A stretch of DNA of 64,000 bases, from assembly GCA_028292405.1 (NCBI GenBank), contig JAQGMJ010000062.1, forward strand, positions 62,001 to 126,000. The letters run 5' to 3'. The position numbers were made by a program, and so were the translations under genes. Source of the DNA: Betaproteobacteria bacterium (GTDB taxonomy: Bacteria; Pseudomonadota; Gammaproteobacteria; Burkholderiales; JAEUOS01). Below are positions 55,706 through 63,351 of the stretch, one piece after another. The notes under the pieces are model-generated. The model was not told the DNA's origin. It was given only the letters and a program-made list of their open reading frames with translations, and did no database searches. Each line of letters opens with the position of its first letter. Positions within the stretch are counted from its first letter, which is position 1.

Positions 55706-57163
55706 TCAGGATATGGCCGTGGCGGCCGTATTTTTCATCACCCGGCGCAACTCGACGCTGGGTAGTTTCATCAGGTTGCGGTATTTGGTGACGGTGCGCC
55801 GCGCCACCCGCAGGCCCTGCTCGTGCAGGGTCTGCGCGATCTGCGCGTCCGACATCGGCTCGGCCGGGTTCTCGGCCTTGATCAGTTCCTTGATCAGGGC
55901 GCGCACCGCTGTGGCGGAGGAGGGGCCGTGCTCGGTGTCGAGCTGGCGCGAGAAGAAATGCTTGAACTCGAACAGGCCGCGCGGGGTCGCCATGTACTTG
56001 CCGTTGGTAACGCGGCAGATGGTCGACTCGTGCAGGTCGAGCTCCTCGGCTATCTGCTTGAGCACCAGCGGCTTCATCGACAGCTCGCCGTTGTCGAAAA
56101 AGCCGCGCTGCCGCGTGAGGATGGCGTCGGCCACGCGCTGGATGGTGGTGAAGCGCTGCTCGACGTTCTTGATCAGCCAGCGCGCTTCCTGCAGCTGGCC
56201 CATCAGGGGCGCGTTGTCGCTCTTGCCGCTTTTATGCCCACCTCCGGCGGCGCCGGCATAGGCCTGGTTGATGTGCAGGCGCGGCTGCGCCGCCGGGTTG
56301 ATCACCGCCTGCCACTGGCCGCGGATTTTGCTCACCAGCACGTCGGGGACGACGTAGCGGGTGTGGTCGGTGCCGAACTGGTTGCCCGGGCGCGGGTCGA
56401 GGGAGCGGATCAGCACGCGCGCGGCGTGCAGCTCCGGCTCGCTGCAGCCGGTGAGTTCCTGCAGCTTGGAGAACTGGCGGTGCGCCAGCAGGTCGAGGTG
56501 GTTGGCGAGGATGTCGCGCGCCAGCGCGCGGCCCGGCACTTCGGCGGCGGCGCGCTCGAGCTGCAGCAGCAGGCATTCCTGCAGGCAGCGGGCGCCGACG
56601 CCGGCCGGCTCCAGGGTCTGCAGCAGGCGCAGCATGGCGCACAGCTCGCCGGCTTCGACGTTGTGTTCTTCCGGGATCATCTGCGCCAGCTCTTCGAGCT
56701 CGACGCGCAGGTAGCCGTCTTCGTCGAGCGCTTCGAGGACGAACTGCGCCAGGGCGCGGTCGCGCTCGTGCATTTGCGACAGCAGCAACTGGCCGCGCAG
56801 GTGGTCGTGCAGGCTGACAGGGGCTTCGGAGCGTCCGGTCCAGTCGCCGTCGTCGGTGTCGTCGCCGCGCGAGGCGCGGGAGCCGCCGCTGTCTTCCATC
56901 GGCCAGCTGTCGGCTTCGGGGGCGCCGGGGGGTTCCACTTCCTGCGGGGCCTGCTCCGGGGCGGCGGCGGATTCGCTCGAGGCAGCGGGGGCGAAGTCGT
57001 TGGATTCCGATTCGGCCGATTCGAGGAAGGGATTGCTTACCAGCGCCTGCTCGATTTCCTGCGTCAGTTCCAGCGAGGACAATTGCAGCAGGCGCAGGGC
57101 CTGCTGCATTCTCGGGGTCAGCACCATGTGCTGGCGCATTCCCAGTTCCATTCCGGCTTTCAT
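55706..57163 (-). CDS. rpoN: RNA polymerase sigma-54 factor
   Basis: The ATG at 57163 (GAGG 7 bases upstream) gives 485 residues. Region I is Gln/Leu-rich (LTPRMQQALRLLQLSSLELTQEIEQ), region II is acidic, the core-binding and HTH regions follow (SMKPLVLKQIAEELDLHEST), and the RpoN box ARRTVTKYR near the C-terminus reads the -24 element. It lies away from the usual lptB/hpf/ptsN neighbours, so it is probably a second, specialised sigma-54. A sigma-54-like site precedes it, and an NtrC-type activator gene is 2.3 kb away. Confidence 0.95.
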   Translation of the reverse strand: MKAGMELGMRQHMVLTPRMQQALRLLQLSSLELTQEIEQALVSNPFLESAESESNDFAPAASSESAAAPEQAPQEVEPPGAPEADSWPMEDSGGSRASRGDDTDDGDWTGRSEAPVSLHDHLRGQLLLSQMHERDRALAQFVLEALDEDGYLRVELEELAQMIPEEHNVEAGELCAMLRLLQTLEPAGVGARCLQECLLLQLERAAAEVPGRALARDILANHLDLLAHRQFSKLQELTGCSEPELHAARVLIRSLDPRPGNQFGTDHTRYVVPDVLVSKIRGQWQAVINPAAQPRLHINQAYAGAAGGGHKSGKSDNAPLMGQLQEARWLIKNVEQRFTTIQRVADAILTRQRGFFDNGELSMKPLVLKQIAEELDLHESTICRVTNGKYMATPRGLFEFKHFFSRQLDTEHGPSSATAVRALIKELIKAENPAEPMSDAQIAQTLHEQGLRVARRTVTKYRNLMKLPSVELRRVMKNTAATAIS

Positions 57164-57529
57164 GAAATATCCTCGACGTTGTGTTCTGCTTGCGGCGCGT
57201 GCATTAAAGGGAATCGCTGAATTCAGAGGCCCATAAAACGCGGGCGGGTATCTGCATATCTGCAAGCACTGTGCCGTTTTGCCGCCGGCGAAGAGGGTTG
57301 AAAAACTTACCGTCACCGGGAAGAATTACCCGCCTTTACGAAAATAAAAAGGCCATAAGGATAACTGCCGGCACCGCCGGTTTTCTTTTTGTTTGCGGTG
57401 CAAAAAGAATGTCTTGCACTTGGAATGGCAGGTATTTACAGAGGGGAATCGAACCCGGGCATGATAGTTGCCATACTAGCCATGCGACGTGCTGGAGGCA
57501 CTCGCAAAATTCAAACAAGGGGGTTCGCC
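57164..57529. other. Divergent control region of rpoN and the 57530 gene
   Basis: About 366 bases without a gene. They contain the rpoN sigma-54-like site (57261-57276), CTTACCG at 57306-57312, a CCGGC/GCCGG hairpin followed by T's near 57370-57388, and a 9/12 sigma-54-like match for the plus-strand gene with GG at 57458-57459. Confidence 0.5.
57261..57276 (-). promoter_or_regulatory. Candidate sigma-54 promoter for rpoN (autoregulation)
   Basis: On the minus strand it reads CGGCACAGTGCTTGCA, 10 of 12 consensus positions with exact GG-N10-GC spacing. The -12 GC is 99 bases before the rpoN start. Confidence 0.5.
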
Positions 57530-58264
57530 ATGAATCTGGAAGCCGTCGAGCTTGCCCACGTGACGCAAGAGATTTCACGTCCGGGGTTTCGCTGGAGTAG
57601 CGTTTTTGCCGGTACCTGCGTAGGAATTGCCGTCTATGTGCTGGCGATGCTGGTGGGTGTTTGCGTCGGCCTGACCAATGGGCTGTTCGACGGCGCCAAT
57701 GTGTCGGTAGGCGCGCTGGCGTGGAACCTGATGAGCGCGCTGGGGGCGGCTTTACTCGGCGCATTTGTCGCCGCGCGCAGCGCCGACCTGCGTCGCGCCG
57801 CCGACGGCGCCATGCATGGCCTTGTGGTGTGGGCCTGCGCGGTGATGCTGGTGATGCTGGTGGCGCTGGTGCTGTTGCGCGATGTCGCCGGCAATGCGAT
57901 GCAATTGATGGCGCAAAGCGGCGAACGCGAAACGGCGATGGCGCAACTCGGGAGTAATGGTCTGCGCAACGGCATGCGCACCACGGCGTTCGCGCCGGTG
58001 CGTAGCGATACGCCGGCGCTTGCGCGCGCCGATCGCGGCGGCTGGCTGGAGATGTCGGCAGCGCCGGAGAAGACGCCGCAGGCGCAACCGCGAACAGAAA
58101 TGCGCGGTATCGATATTTCGGCCTTCGCGGCGCTGATGGCTTGCGCGGCCCTGGCGATTTCCCTGTTCGGCGGGATTGCCGGCGGTCTGCTGGGTACCCG
58201 GGCAACGCGCCGCGACGACCCATTAGATGCCGCCGACTGGCGCGCGGTGCTGGACGATTTCTAG
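57530..58264 (+). CDS. Membrane protein of unknown function
   Basis: The ATG at 57530 with AAGGGGG 6 bases upstream gives 244 residues. Three to four hydrophobic segments are seen: VFAGTCVGIAVYVLAMLVGV, AWNLMSALGAALLGAFVAAR, GLVVWACAVMLVMLVALVLL, and near the C-terminus FAALMACAALAISLFGGIAGG. A hydrophilic loop of about 80 residues separates the last two. This is the layout of uncharacterised proteobacterial TM proteins annotated only as hypothetical. It is divergent from rpoN and may be sigma-54-dependent. Confidence 0.7.
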   Translation: MNLEAVELAHVTQEISRPGFRWSSVFAGTCVGIAVYVLAMLVGVCVGLTNGLFDGANVSVGALAWNLMSALGAALLGAFVAARSADLRRAADGAMHGLVVWACAVMLVMLVALVLLRDVAGNAMQLMAQSGERETAMAQLGSNGLRNGMRTTAFAPVRSDTPALARADRGGWLEMSAAPEKTPQAQPRTEMRGIDISAFAALMACAALAISLFGGIAGGLLGTRATRRDDPLDAADWRAVLDDF

Positions 58265-58297
58265 ACCGGCCGGGTATGTAAGACGCCGGAAGGGATG

Positions 58298-58328
58298 AAA
58301 AAAGAGGGAGCCGCGGCTCCCTCTTTTT
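58298..58328. terminator. Bidirectional terminator
   Basis: AAAGAGGGAGCC and GGCTCCCTCTTT form a near-perfect palindrome with flanking A- and T-runs, between the convergent membrane protein and CsbD genes. Confidence 0.92.
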
Positions 58329-58362
58329 AATTTGGCGTTATGTGGATCAGTCGTTATGCGGA

Positions 58363-58566
58363 TCAGTCGTTGTAGCGCGAATCGAAACGGCTCAACTGCT
58401 TTTCGGCCTCGTCTTTCGATACGCCGTAGGCGTGCTGAATCTTGCCGGCGAGTTGCTGGCGTTTGCCGTCGATCACTTTGAGGTCGTCGTCGGTGAGTTT
58501 GCCCCATTGTTCGCGAATCCTGCCCTTGGTTTGTTTCCAGTTGCCTTCTATGCGGTCCCAATTCAT
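58363..58566 (-). CDS. CsbD-family stress protein
   Basis: A 67-residue protein whose ATG at 58566 has GGAG 7 bases upstream. The sequence MNWDRIEGNWKQTKGRIREQ then WGKLTDDDLKVIDGKRQQLA and IQHAYGVSKDEAEKQL is the standard CsbD/YjbJ pattern. YjbJ is among the most abundant stress-induced E. coli proteins, with no known activity. A 10/12 sigma-54-like site lies 58 bases upstream. Confidence 0.93.
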   Translation of the reverse strand: MNWDRIEGNWKQTKGRIREQWGKLTDDDLKVIDGKRQQLAGKIQHAYGVSKDEAEKQLSRFDSRYND

Positions 58567-58622
58567 CGTCGATCTCCTTGTGGCTCCGCGCGAACGGCGC
58601 GGTCGTCCTTTGGCCTGCAGGA

Positions 58623-58638
58623 TGCAACGCATGTGCCC
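58623..58638 (-). promoter_or_regulatory. Candidate sigma-54 promoter for the CsbD gene
   Basis: On the minus strand it reads GGGCACATGCGTTGCA, 10 of 12 consensus positions. The -12 GC is 58 bases before the start codon, the same distance as for the ElaB-like and GH1-like genes. Confidence 0.55.
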
Positions 58639-58765
58639 ATGGATGCCGGCACGTTTTTACGCGTGATCACGTGCTGGAGGCGGGTATGTGGCTTGCAGCA
58701 GTCGATATGCGGGCGACCCGTCCGCGTCCAACCGGTAGTTTTGAGGAAGTATCAGGAGTGCGATC

Positions 58766-59062
58766 ATGCGTAAAACCAATTGTTTGTTCGGGATTCTGCT
58801 GGCCACAGGGGTCTTGAGCGTCGGCGCTTTGCAAACTCAGGCCGCCGAGCTCTCCTATGCGCGCGCTGGCGCCTGCAAAGCCGGCGAAGGCCAGCAGCGA
58901 GCGGGCGCCTGTGCCGCGGCGAAACGCGTACGCGCTACCCAGGCTGTTGTGGTGCCGCCGACGCAAATGACCAAGACGACGCTGGACCGCAGTGTGTGCA
59001 GCCGTCTGCAAGGCCAGGTAGAGCGTGACACCTGTTTGAATCACGTAGAAGCGAACGCGTAA
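58766..59062 (+). CDS. Small secreted protein, unknown function
   Basis: A 98-residue product with AGGAG 8 bases before the ATG and a signal peptide (CLFGILLATGVLSVGALQTQAAE). The mature part has four cysteines (AGACKAGEGQQRAGACAAAK and DRSVCSRLQGQVERDTCLNH) and is helical. The QGQVERDTCLNH pattern resembles other short periplasmic helical proteins here (22363 gene). A 9/12 sigma-54-like match is at 58682-58697. Confidence 0.65.
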   Translation: MRKTNCLFGILLATGVLSVGALQTQAAELSYARAGACKAGEGQQRAGACAAAKRVRATQAVVVPPTQMTKTTLDRSVCSRLQGQVERDTCLNHVEANA

Positions 59063-59478
59063 GCGCGGGTTGTTCAGCCGGGCCATGCGCGCCCGCCCTG
59101 CTGTCGGAAATTCTTACCGATTGCAGGCAAAAACTGCAATTGCTTCAGGAACTGTGGTCCTGAAATTGTGTCCTAGAAGAAGCTGCCGCCTCTTTGGTCC
59201 ATGTCGAATTTTCCCTATAAAAACATGGGCTTGCGAGGAGAAAATGCAGCGCCTCCCGGTGCCGCGAACGATCTTGGAGCGTTAGGAACAGAAATTGCTG
59301 CCAGCGCTTTCCTGTAGGCGATCTTATTTGTCCTCCCGACGCCCGCTGGCGTGCCGTAGAGTATCCGGCCGGGTAACCGGATTGATCTTATAATCCGGTC
59401 GCGCCCGTAAATTCCAGTCGATGGGGTGTGGATAGGTAGGCCTGCTATTCGCCGAAGCCATAACTTGAGGAATTGTGC
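59063..59478. other. Leader region of the NtrC-type regulator with several inverted repeats
   Basis: About 416 bases without a convincing gene. They hold TTCTTACC (59111-59118, the complement of GGTAAGAA), the inverted repeats ATTGCAG/CTGCAAT (59120-59140) and TTCAGGA/TCCTGAA (59144-59164), and ACCGGATT/AATCCGGT (59376-59399) about 80 bases before the regulator start. A 13-codon frame at 59244 with GAGGAG upstream is too short to call. Confidence 0.6.
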
Positions 59479-60888
59479 ATGCCGCTGGCCCTGATAGTCG
59501 ACGACGATCCGATCGCTTGCGAGGCATTGGCCGAGCTGGTGGCCCAGCAGAGGTTTTCGACCATCACCGCGGGTTCGCTGGCCGAGGCGCGCGAGGCGCT
59601 GGCCCGCTCGCCGGACGTGATCCTGCTTGACCTGGTGCTGCCGGACGGCAACGGCATGGACCTGGTCGGGGACGTCACCAATACCAGCACGGAAATCATC
59701 CTGATCACCGGGCACGCGAGCATCCAGACTTCGATCGAGGCGCTGCGCCGCGGGGTCACCGATTACCTGATCAAGCCGGTCGACCTGGAGCAGTTGCGCG
59801 GCGTGCTGTCGCGCGTGGCGCGCCCCGAGGCGCTGAAGACCGAGGTCAATTCGCTGCGCAACGAGTTGCGCTCGCTGGGGCGCTTCGGCCGCCTGGTGGG
59901 CAGCTCGCCCGGCATGCAAAAGCTGTACGACGAGATCGGCCGTGTCGCGCCTACCGGCGCCACCGTGCTGATCACCGGCGAGAGCGGTACCGGCAAGGAA
60001 GTGGTGGCCGAGACCATTCACGAGGTATCGCGGCGCAAGGACAAGCCTTTCATCGCCGTCAACTGCGGCGCGATTTCACCGCAGCTGATGGAGAGCGAAC
60101 TGTTCGGCCACGAGAAGGGCAGCTTTACCGGGGCGCATCGCCAGCATCGCGGCTTTTTCGAGCGCGCGCACGGCGGCACTTTGCTGCTCGACGAAGTGAC
60201 GGAAATGCCGCTGGACCTGCAGGTGAAGCTGCTGCGCGTGCTGGAAACGCGCACGGTGACGCGGGTCGGCTCGGACCAGCCGATCGTCACCGACGTGCGC
60301 GTGGTGGCGGCGACCAACCGCGACCCGGCCAATGCGGTGGCCGCCGGCAAGCTGCGCCAGGACTTGCTGTACCGCCTGCAGGTGTTTCCGCTGGTGATTC
60401 CGCCCTTGCGCGACCGCGGCGAAGACGTGGCGCATCTGGCCAAGCATTTTCTCGGTGAGCTGAACAAGGCTTCGGCGCTGAAAAAGGAATTCATGCCGGC
60501 GACGCTGGATCGCATGCGCAGCCACAACTGGCCGGGCAATGTGCGCGAACTGTGGAACGCGGTGCAGCACGCTTTCATCATGACCGACGACGGCTGGATC
60601 GAGCCGGGCGCGCTGCCGCTGCAGCTGGGCAAGCCGGCGGTGGCGCAGATGATGATGCAGATGGAGGACGAGACGGTAATCCGCGTGTCCGTGGGCAACA
60701 AGATTGCCGATGTCGAGGAGAAGCTGATCATCGCCACACTGCGCCAGTGCGAGACCAAGGAAAAGGCGGCGCAGCTTCTGGGCATCAGCCTGAAGACCCT
60801 GTACAACCGCCTGCGCGCCTACTCGGAGCGCGAGCCCGCCGGCGCCGCTAGGGCCGCCGAGGATCAGCAGACGCCACTCGGCGGATAG
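59479..60888 (+). CDS. NtrC-family sigma-54-dependent response regulator
   Basis: The ATG at 59479 (GAGG 8 bases upstream) gives 469 residues. The receiver domain has ALIVDDDP and the phosphorylatable Asp near residue 51 in VILLDLVLPDGNG. The AAA+ domain has Walker A ITGESGTGKEVVAETIH near 166, the sigma-54 contact loop as GSFTGA (in GHEKGSFTGAH) instead of GAFTGA, Walker B GGTLLLDEVTEMPL, and NWPGNVRELWNAVQHA. A Fis-type HTH (KEKAAQLLGISLKTLYNRLR) ends it. No histidine kinase is adjacent; the 3' end overlaps a lone receiver gene tail to tail. Confidence 0.93.
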   Translation: MPLALIVDDDPIACEALAELVAQQRFSTITAGSLAEAREALARSPDVILLDLVLPDGNGMDLVGDVTNTSTEIILITGHASIQTSIEALRRGVTDYLIKPVDLEQLRGVLSRVARPEALKTEVNSLRNELRSLGRFGRLVGSSPGMQKLYDEIGRVAPTGATVLITGESGTGKEVVAETIHEVSRRKDKPFIAVNCGAISPQLMESELFGHEKGSFTGAHRQHRGFFERAHGGTLLLDEVTEMPLDLQVKLLRVLETRTVTRVGSDQPIVTDVRVVAATNRDPANAVAAGKLRQDLLYRLQVFPLVIPPLRDRGEDVAHLAKHFLGELNKASALKKEFMPATLDRMRSHNWPGNVRELWNAVQHAFIMTDDGWIEPGALPLQLGKPAVAQMMMQMEDETVIRVSVGNKIADVEEKLIIATLRQCETKEKAAQLLGISLKTLYNRLRAYSEREPAGAARAAEDQQTPLGG

Positions 60889-61282
60889 CCTCAAGCAGGG
60901 CATCGAGTTCGGCGGGCTTGGTCAGCACTTCGTTGTAGCCGGCGCCGATTGCGCGCTGCTGGTCCTGCGCGCGGGTATAGCCGGTGAGAGCGATGGCGGG
61001 CATGCTCGCTTCGCCGTCCAGCGGGTGGTTGCGGATCTCGCGGATCAGGTCGTAGCCGTCTTCGTCGGGCATGCCGAGGTCGGACACCAGAACGTCGGCG
61101 TGCCAGGCGGCCAGCATCTTGCGCGCTTGCGCCACGCTGGAAACGCAGCGCGCCTCGGCGCCGAACAGTTGGAGCGCCTCGAAGAGTATTTCGCGCGTGT
61201 TCCGGTCGTCGTCGACGACAAGGATGCGCAGGGCCAGGCCGGCGCCCGGCTGCACAAGAAATTTTCCGCTGACCGCGTTCAT
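60848..61282 (-). CDS. Single-domain response regulator (CheY-like)
   Basis: A 144-residue receiver with ALRILVVDDDRNTREILFEA, the phosphorylatable Asp in ADVLVSDLGMPDEDGYDL near residue 67, PAIALTGYTRAQDQQRA with the switch Thr, and the Lys in EVLTKPAELDALL. There is no output domain. About 20 residues precede the domain. The genes overlap by 41 bases at their 3' ends, so transcripts could interfere. It may be a phosphate sink or the receiver of a hybrid phosphorelay. Confidence 0.9.
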   Translation of the reverse strand: MNAVSGKFLVQPGAGLALRILVVDDDRNTREILFEALQLFGAEARCVSSVAQARKMLAAWHADVLVSDLGMPDEDGYDLIREIRNHPLDGEASMPAIALTGYTRAQDQQRAIGAGYNEVLTKPAELDALLEAIRRVASADPRRP

Positions 61283-61524
61283 TGCATTGTTCCGTCGAGA
61301 CTCTTGTCTGCTGGCTCAGCAACTTACAAGCCCAAGAACGCCGGCGGGGAAGCGGCTGCCGGCCGGCACATTGATGCGAGGCTCCAACGCACGTGGAGAT
61401 ACCAGAAGGGCCGCTTTGCGGCCGCCGGGAAAATTGGGCATAGCTATTGCTTTTTATGCCCTGTGACGCATTTGCAAGCGACCTTTTTACCGTTTTTTCC
61501 GCCGGGAAACCGGGAAGGCAAGAG

Positions 61525-62088
61525 ATGATGAGCAGCAGCGAACAACTGACTTCGGCGCCCACACACCTGCTGGCCGGCTTTGTCGCCGACGACGCGATCA
61601 GCATCCTGCGCGAAGACCACCGGCGCATCGACGGCCTGTTCCTGCAGTTCGACAAGGCACGTGGCGGCGAACTGAAGGCCGAGCTGGCCCACCGCATTTG
61701 CACCGAGTTGCTGATTCACGCCGATGTCGAGGATGGGATTTTCTACCCCGCGCTGCGCGAGGCGATGGACGTCGATGATCTGATGGACGAGGCCGATGTC
61801 GAGCACGCGGCGGCAGCCCACCTGATCGCCGAGATCATGGGCATGCGGCCCGGCGCCGGCCACTACGACGCCAAGGTCAAGGTGCTCGCCAGCTACGTGC
61901 GCCACCATGTGCAGGAAGAGCAGAACCGGATGTTTTCCAAGGCGCGCCAGGCGCGGCTCGACATGCGCGCTCTGGGCGAGCAGATTCTGCTGCGCAAGAA
62001 GGAGTTGCAGGGCCTCTCCAGCCATTACCGGCCTTTGGGCGTCCCTCCGGTTTTGTCCGGCGTGTTGCAGATGGCAAGCGTCCTGTAA
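61525..62088 (+). CDS. Hemerythrin-domain protein
   Basis: The ATG at 61525 (AAGG 6 bases upstream; ATG 61528 also possible) gives 187 residues. The diiron ligands are seen as ILREDHRRIDGLFLQ, LLIHADVEDGIFYPAL, DVEHAAAAHLIAEI and YVRHHVQEEQNRMFSKA, the HHE pattern. Such proteins bind O2 or sense iron and oxidative or nitrosative stress. The gene stands alone; a 9/12 sigma-54-like match starts at 61436. Confidence 0.9.
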   Translation: MMSSSEQLTSAPTHLLAGFVADDAISILREDHRRIDGLFLQFDKARGGELKAELAHRICTELLIHADVEDGIFYPALREAMDVDDLMDEADVEHAAAAHLIAEIMGMRPGAGHYDAKVKVLASYVRHHVQEEQNRMFSKARQARLDMRALGEQILLRKKELQGLSSHYRPLGVPPVLSGVLQMASVL

Positions 62089-62168
62089 TTTTTACCTTGG
62101 GAGGTAAGTCTTCCCTGCCCCAAGCGCATCTCCATTCGCTGAAACAGCGCCAGGAATCGACGTAAATC

Positions 62169-62591
62169 ATGACTCAAGAACAAAGCGCGGCCAACAGCGG
62201 GCAGGGCGAACCGGCGGCTGCGGAAGTGCTGGACTCAAGCCTGGCCGGCTCCTTGCGCGCCTGGTGGGCCAATGTGCACGGCATGGGCCGCGACTACGCG
62301 TTGCTCGCGGTGCTGGAGGTGCAGCGCGCCGGCATCGGCCTGGCGCTGATATTGGGGGCCTGCGTTGTCGCAGCCGTGCTGATTGTCACCGCGTGGACCG
62401 CGGTAGTGGCTGGGTTGATCGTCTGGGCGGTTAACGCCGGTGCGGCCTCCTGGCCCGCGGCGCTGGGTGCGGCCGCCGCCGTGAATATTCTGCTTGCAGT
62501 GGTAATGCTGATGCAGATGCGCAGCCATTTCACGCAAATCTATTTAGGCGCCACCTTGCGCCAGTTGCGCGGCGAAGGCCAAGGACATTGA
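62169..62591 (+). CDS. YqjE/phage-holin-3_6-type (DUF1469) membrane protein
   Basis: The 140-residue protein has a soluble N-terminus (DSSLAGSLRAWWANVHGMGRDYALLAVLEVQRAG) and two helices (ALILGACVVAAVLIVTAWTA, then ALGAAAAVNILLAVVMLMQM), the DUF1469 pattern of YqjE. In E. coli yqjD-yqjE-yqjK form one stress-induced operon. Here yqjK-like follows after 1 base, while the YqjD/ElaB-like gene lies 16 kb away. A TTACCT/AGGTAA hairpin is at 62092-62107. Confidence 0.8.
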   Translation: MTQEQSAANSGQGEPAAAEVLDSSLAGSLRAWWANVHGMGRDYALLAVLEVQRAGIGLALILGACVVAAVLIVTAWTAVVAGLIVWAVNAGAASWPAALGAAAAVNILLAVVMLMQMRSHFTQIYLGATLRQLRGEGQGH

Positions 62592-62592
62592 G

Positions 62593-62952
62593 ATGAGCCT
62601 GTTTTCCCCCTTGTTTCGTTCCATCGACCTGGAGATCGCCACGCTGGAGAGGCGCATCGAATTGCGGCGCAGCCTGATTCGCGCGCGCGAACACGAGTTG
62701 CATACGCAACTGGTCGATACCCTGACTTCGCCCGCCGCCTTTGCCGGTGCCGCCGCGCTCGGCTTCATGCTGGCGCGCGGCGGCAAGCGCGCGGGCGCCG
62801 GCGCTCGCAGGCGCGGCGGCCTGCTGGGGCGGCTGGGGACGATCGGGGTGACGTTGTTGCAACTGCGCTATGGCTCGCCGTTTCAATGGATCGCGCGCAT
62901 CCTGGCCGGCGCGGCCGCGCAAGGCAGGCGCGCGGGCCGGCATGAACAATAG
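62593..62952 (+). CDS. YqjK-like small protein
   Basis: A 119-residue product beginning 1 base after the YqjE-like stop. The N-terminal helix (LEIATLERRIELRRSLIRAR, EHELHTQLVDTLTSPAAFAG) matches the short YqjK-type proteins, and a weakly hydrophobic centre (AAALGFMLARGG) is followed by an Arg/Gly-rich tail. Function is unknown; operon context supports a membrane-associated stress role. Confidence 0.7.
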   Translation: MSLFSPLFRSIDLEIATLERRIELRRSLIRAREHELHTQLVDTLTSPAAFAGAAALGFMLARGGKRAGAGARRRGGLLGRLGTIGVTLLQLRYGSPFQWIARILAGAAAQGRRAGRHEQ

Positions 62953-63009
62953 GGCAACGGCCCGGGCGGGGGCGTGATGACGCGCCTTGGCGAATGGGAC
63001 TGATGCGAT

Positions 63010-63291
63010 ATGCGTGAAATCGCGACCGAGGCGATCGGCTGGGCAAGTTCGCTGATCCTGCTGGCGACTATCGTGCGCCAGGTTTACAAGCAATGGCGCG
63101 AGCGCTCCAGCGAGGGGGTGTCGCGCTGGCTGTTCATCGGGCAGACAGCGGCCTCGGTGGGTTTCTCGATCTACAGCTATCTGCTCGGCAGCTGGGTGTT
63201 CCTGTTCACCAACCTCGCCATGCTGGCCAGTGCGCTGGTGGGCGAGGCGATCTTCAAGCGCAACAAGGCGCGGGCAACCGCGCCGCCTTGA
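63010..63291 (+). CDS. PQ-loop/SemiSWEET-like membrane protein
   Basis: A 93-residue protein with three hydrophobic segments (AIGWASSLILLATIVRQVYK, SRWLFIGQTAASVGFSIYSY, WVFLFTNLAMLASALVGEAI), the three-helix unit of SemiSWEET or PQ-loop transporters. The QV(Y)KQW and GQTAASVGFS stretches stand where SemiSWEETs have PQ motifs, but a PQ pair itself is missing. It may carry sugars as a dimer. It lies 57 bases after the YqjK-like gene. Confidence 0.75.
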   Translation: MREIATEAIGWASSLILLATIVRQVYKQWRERSSEGVSRWLFIGQTAASVGFSIYSYLLGSWVFLFTNLAMLASALVGEAIFKRNKARATAPP

Positions 63292-63351
63292 ACAACCATT
63301 TTTCTACAATAAAGTTGGATCACGTGATAACCGCTTTGGGGAGGAAGCAAC

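Noticed and set aside
59244..59285. 13-codon leader peptide with GAGGAG upstream
   Set aside because: Too short, without regulatory codons or an attenuator-like structure right after it.
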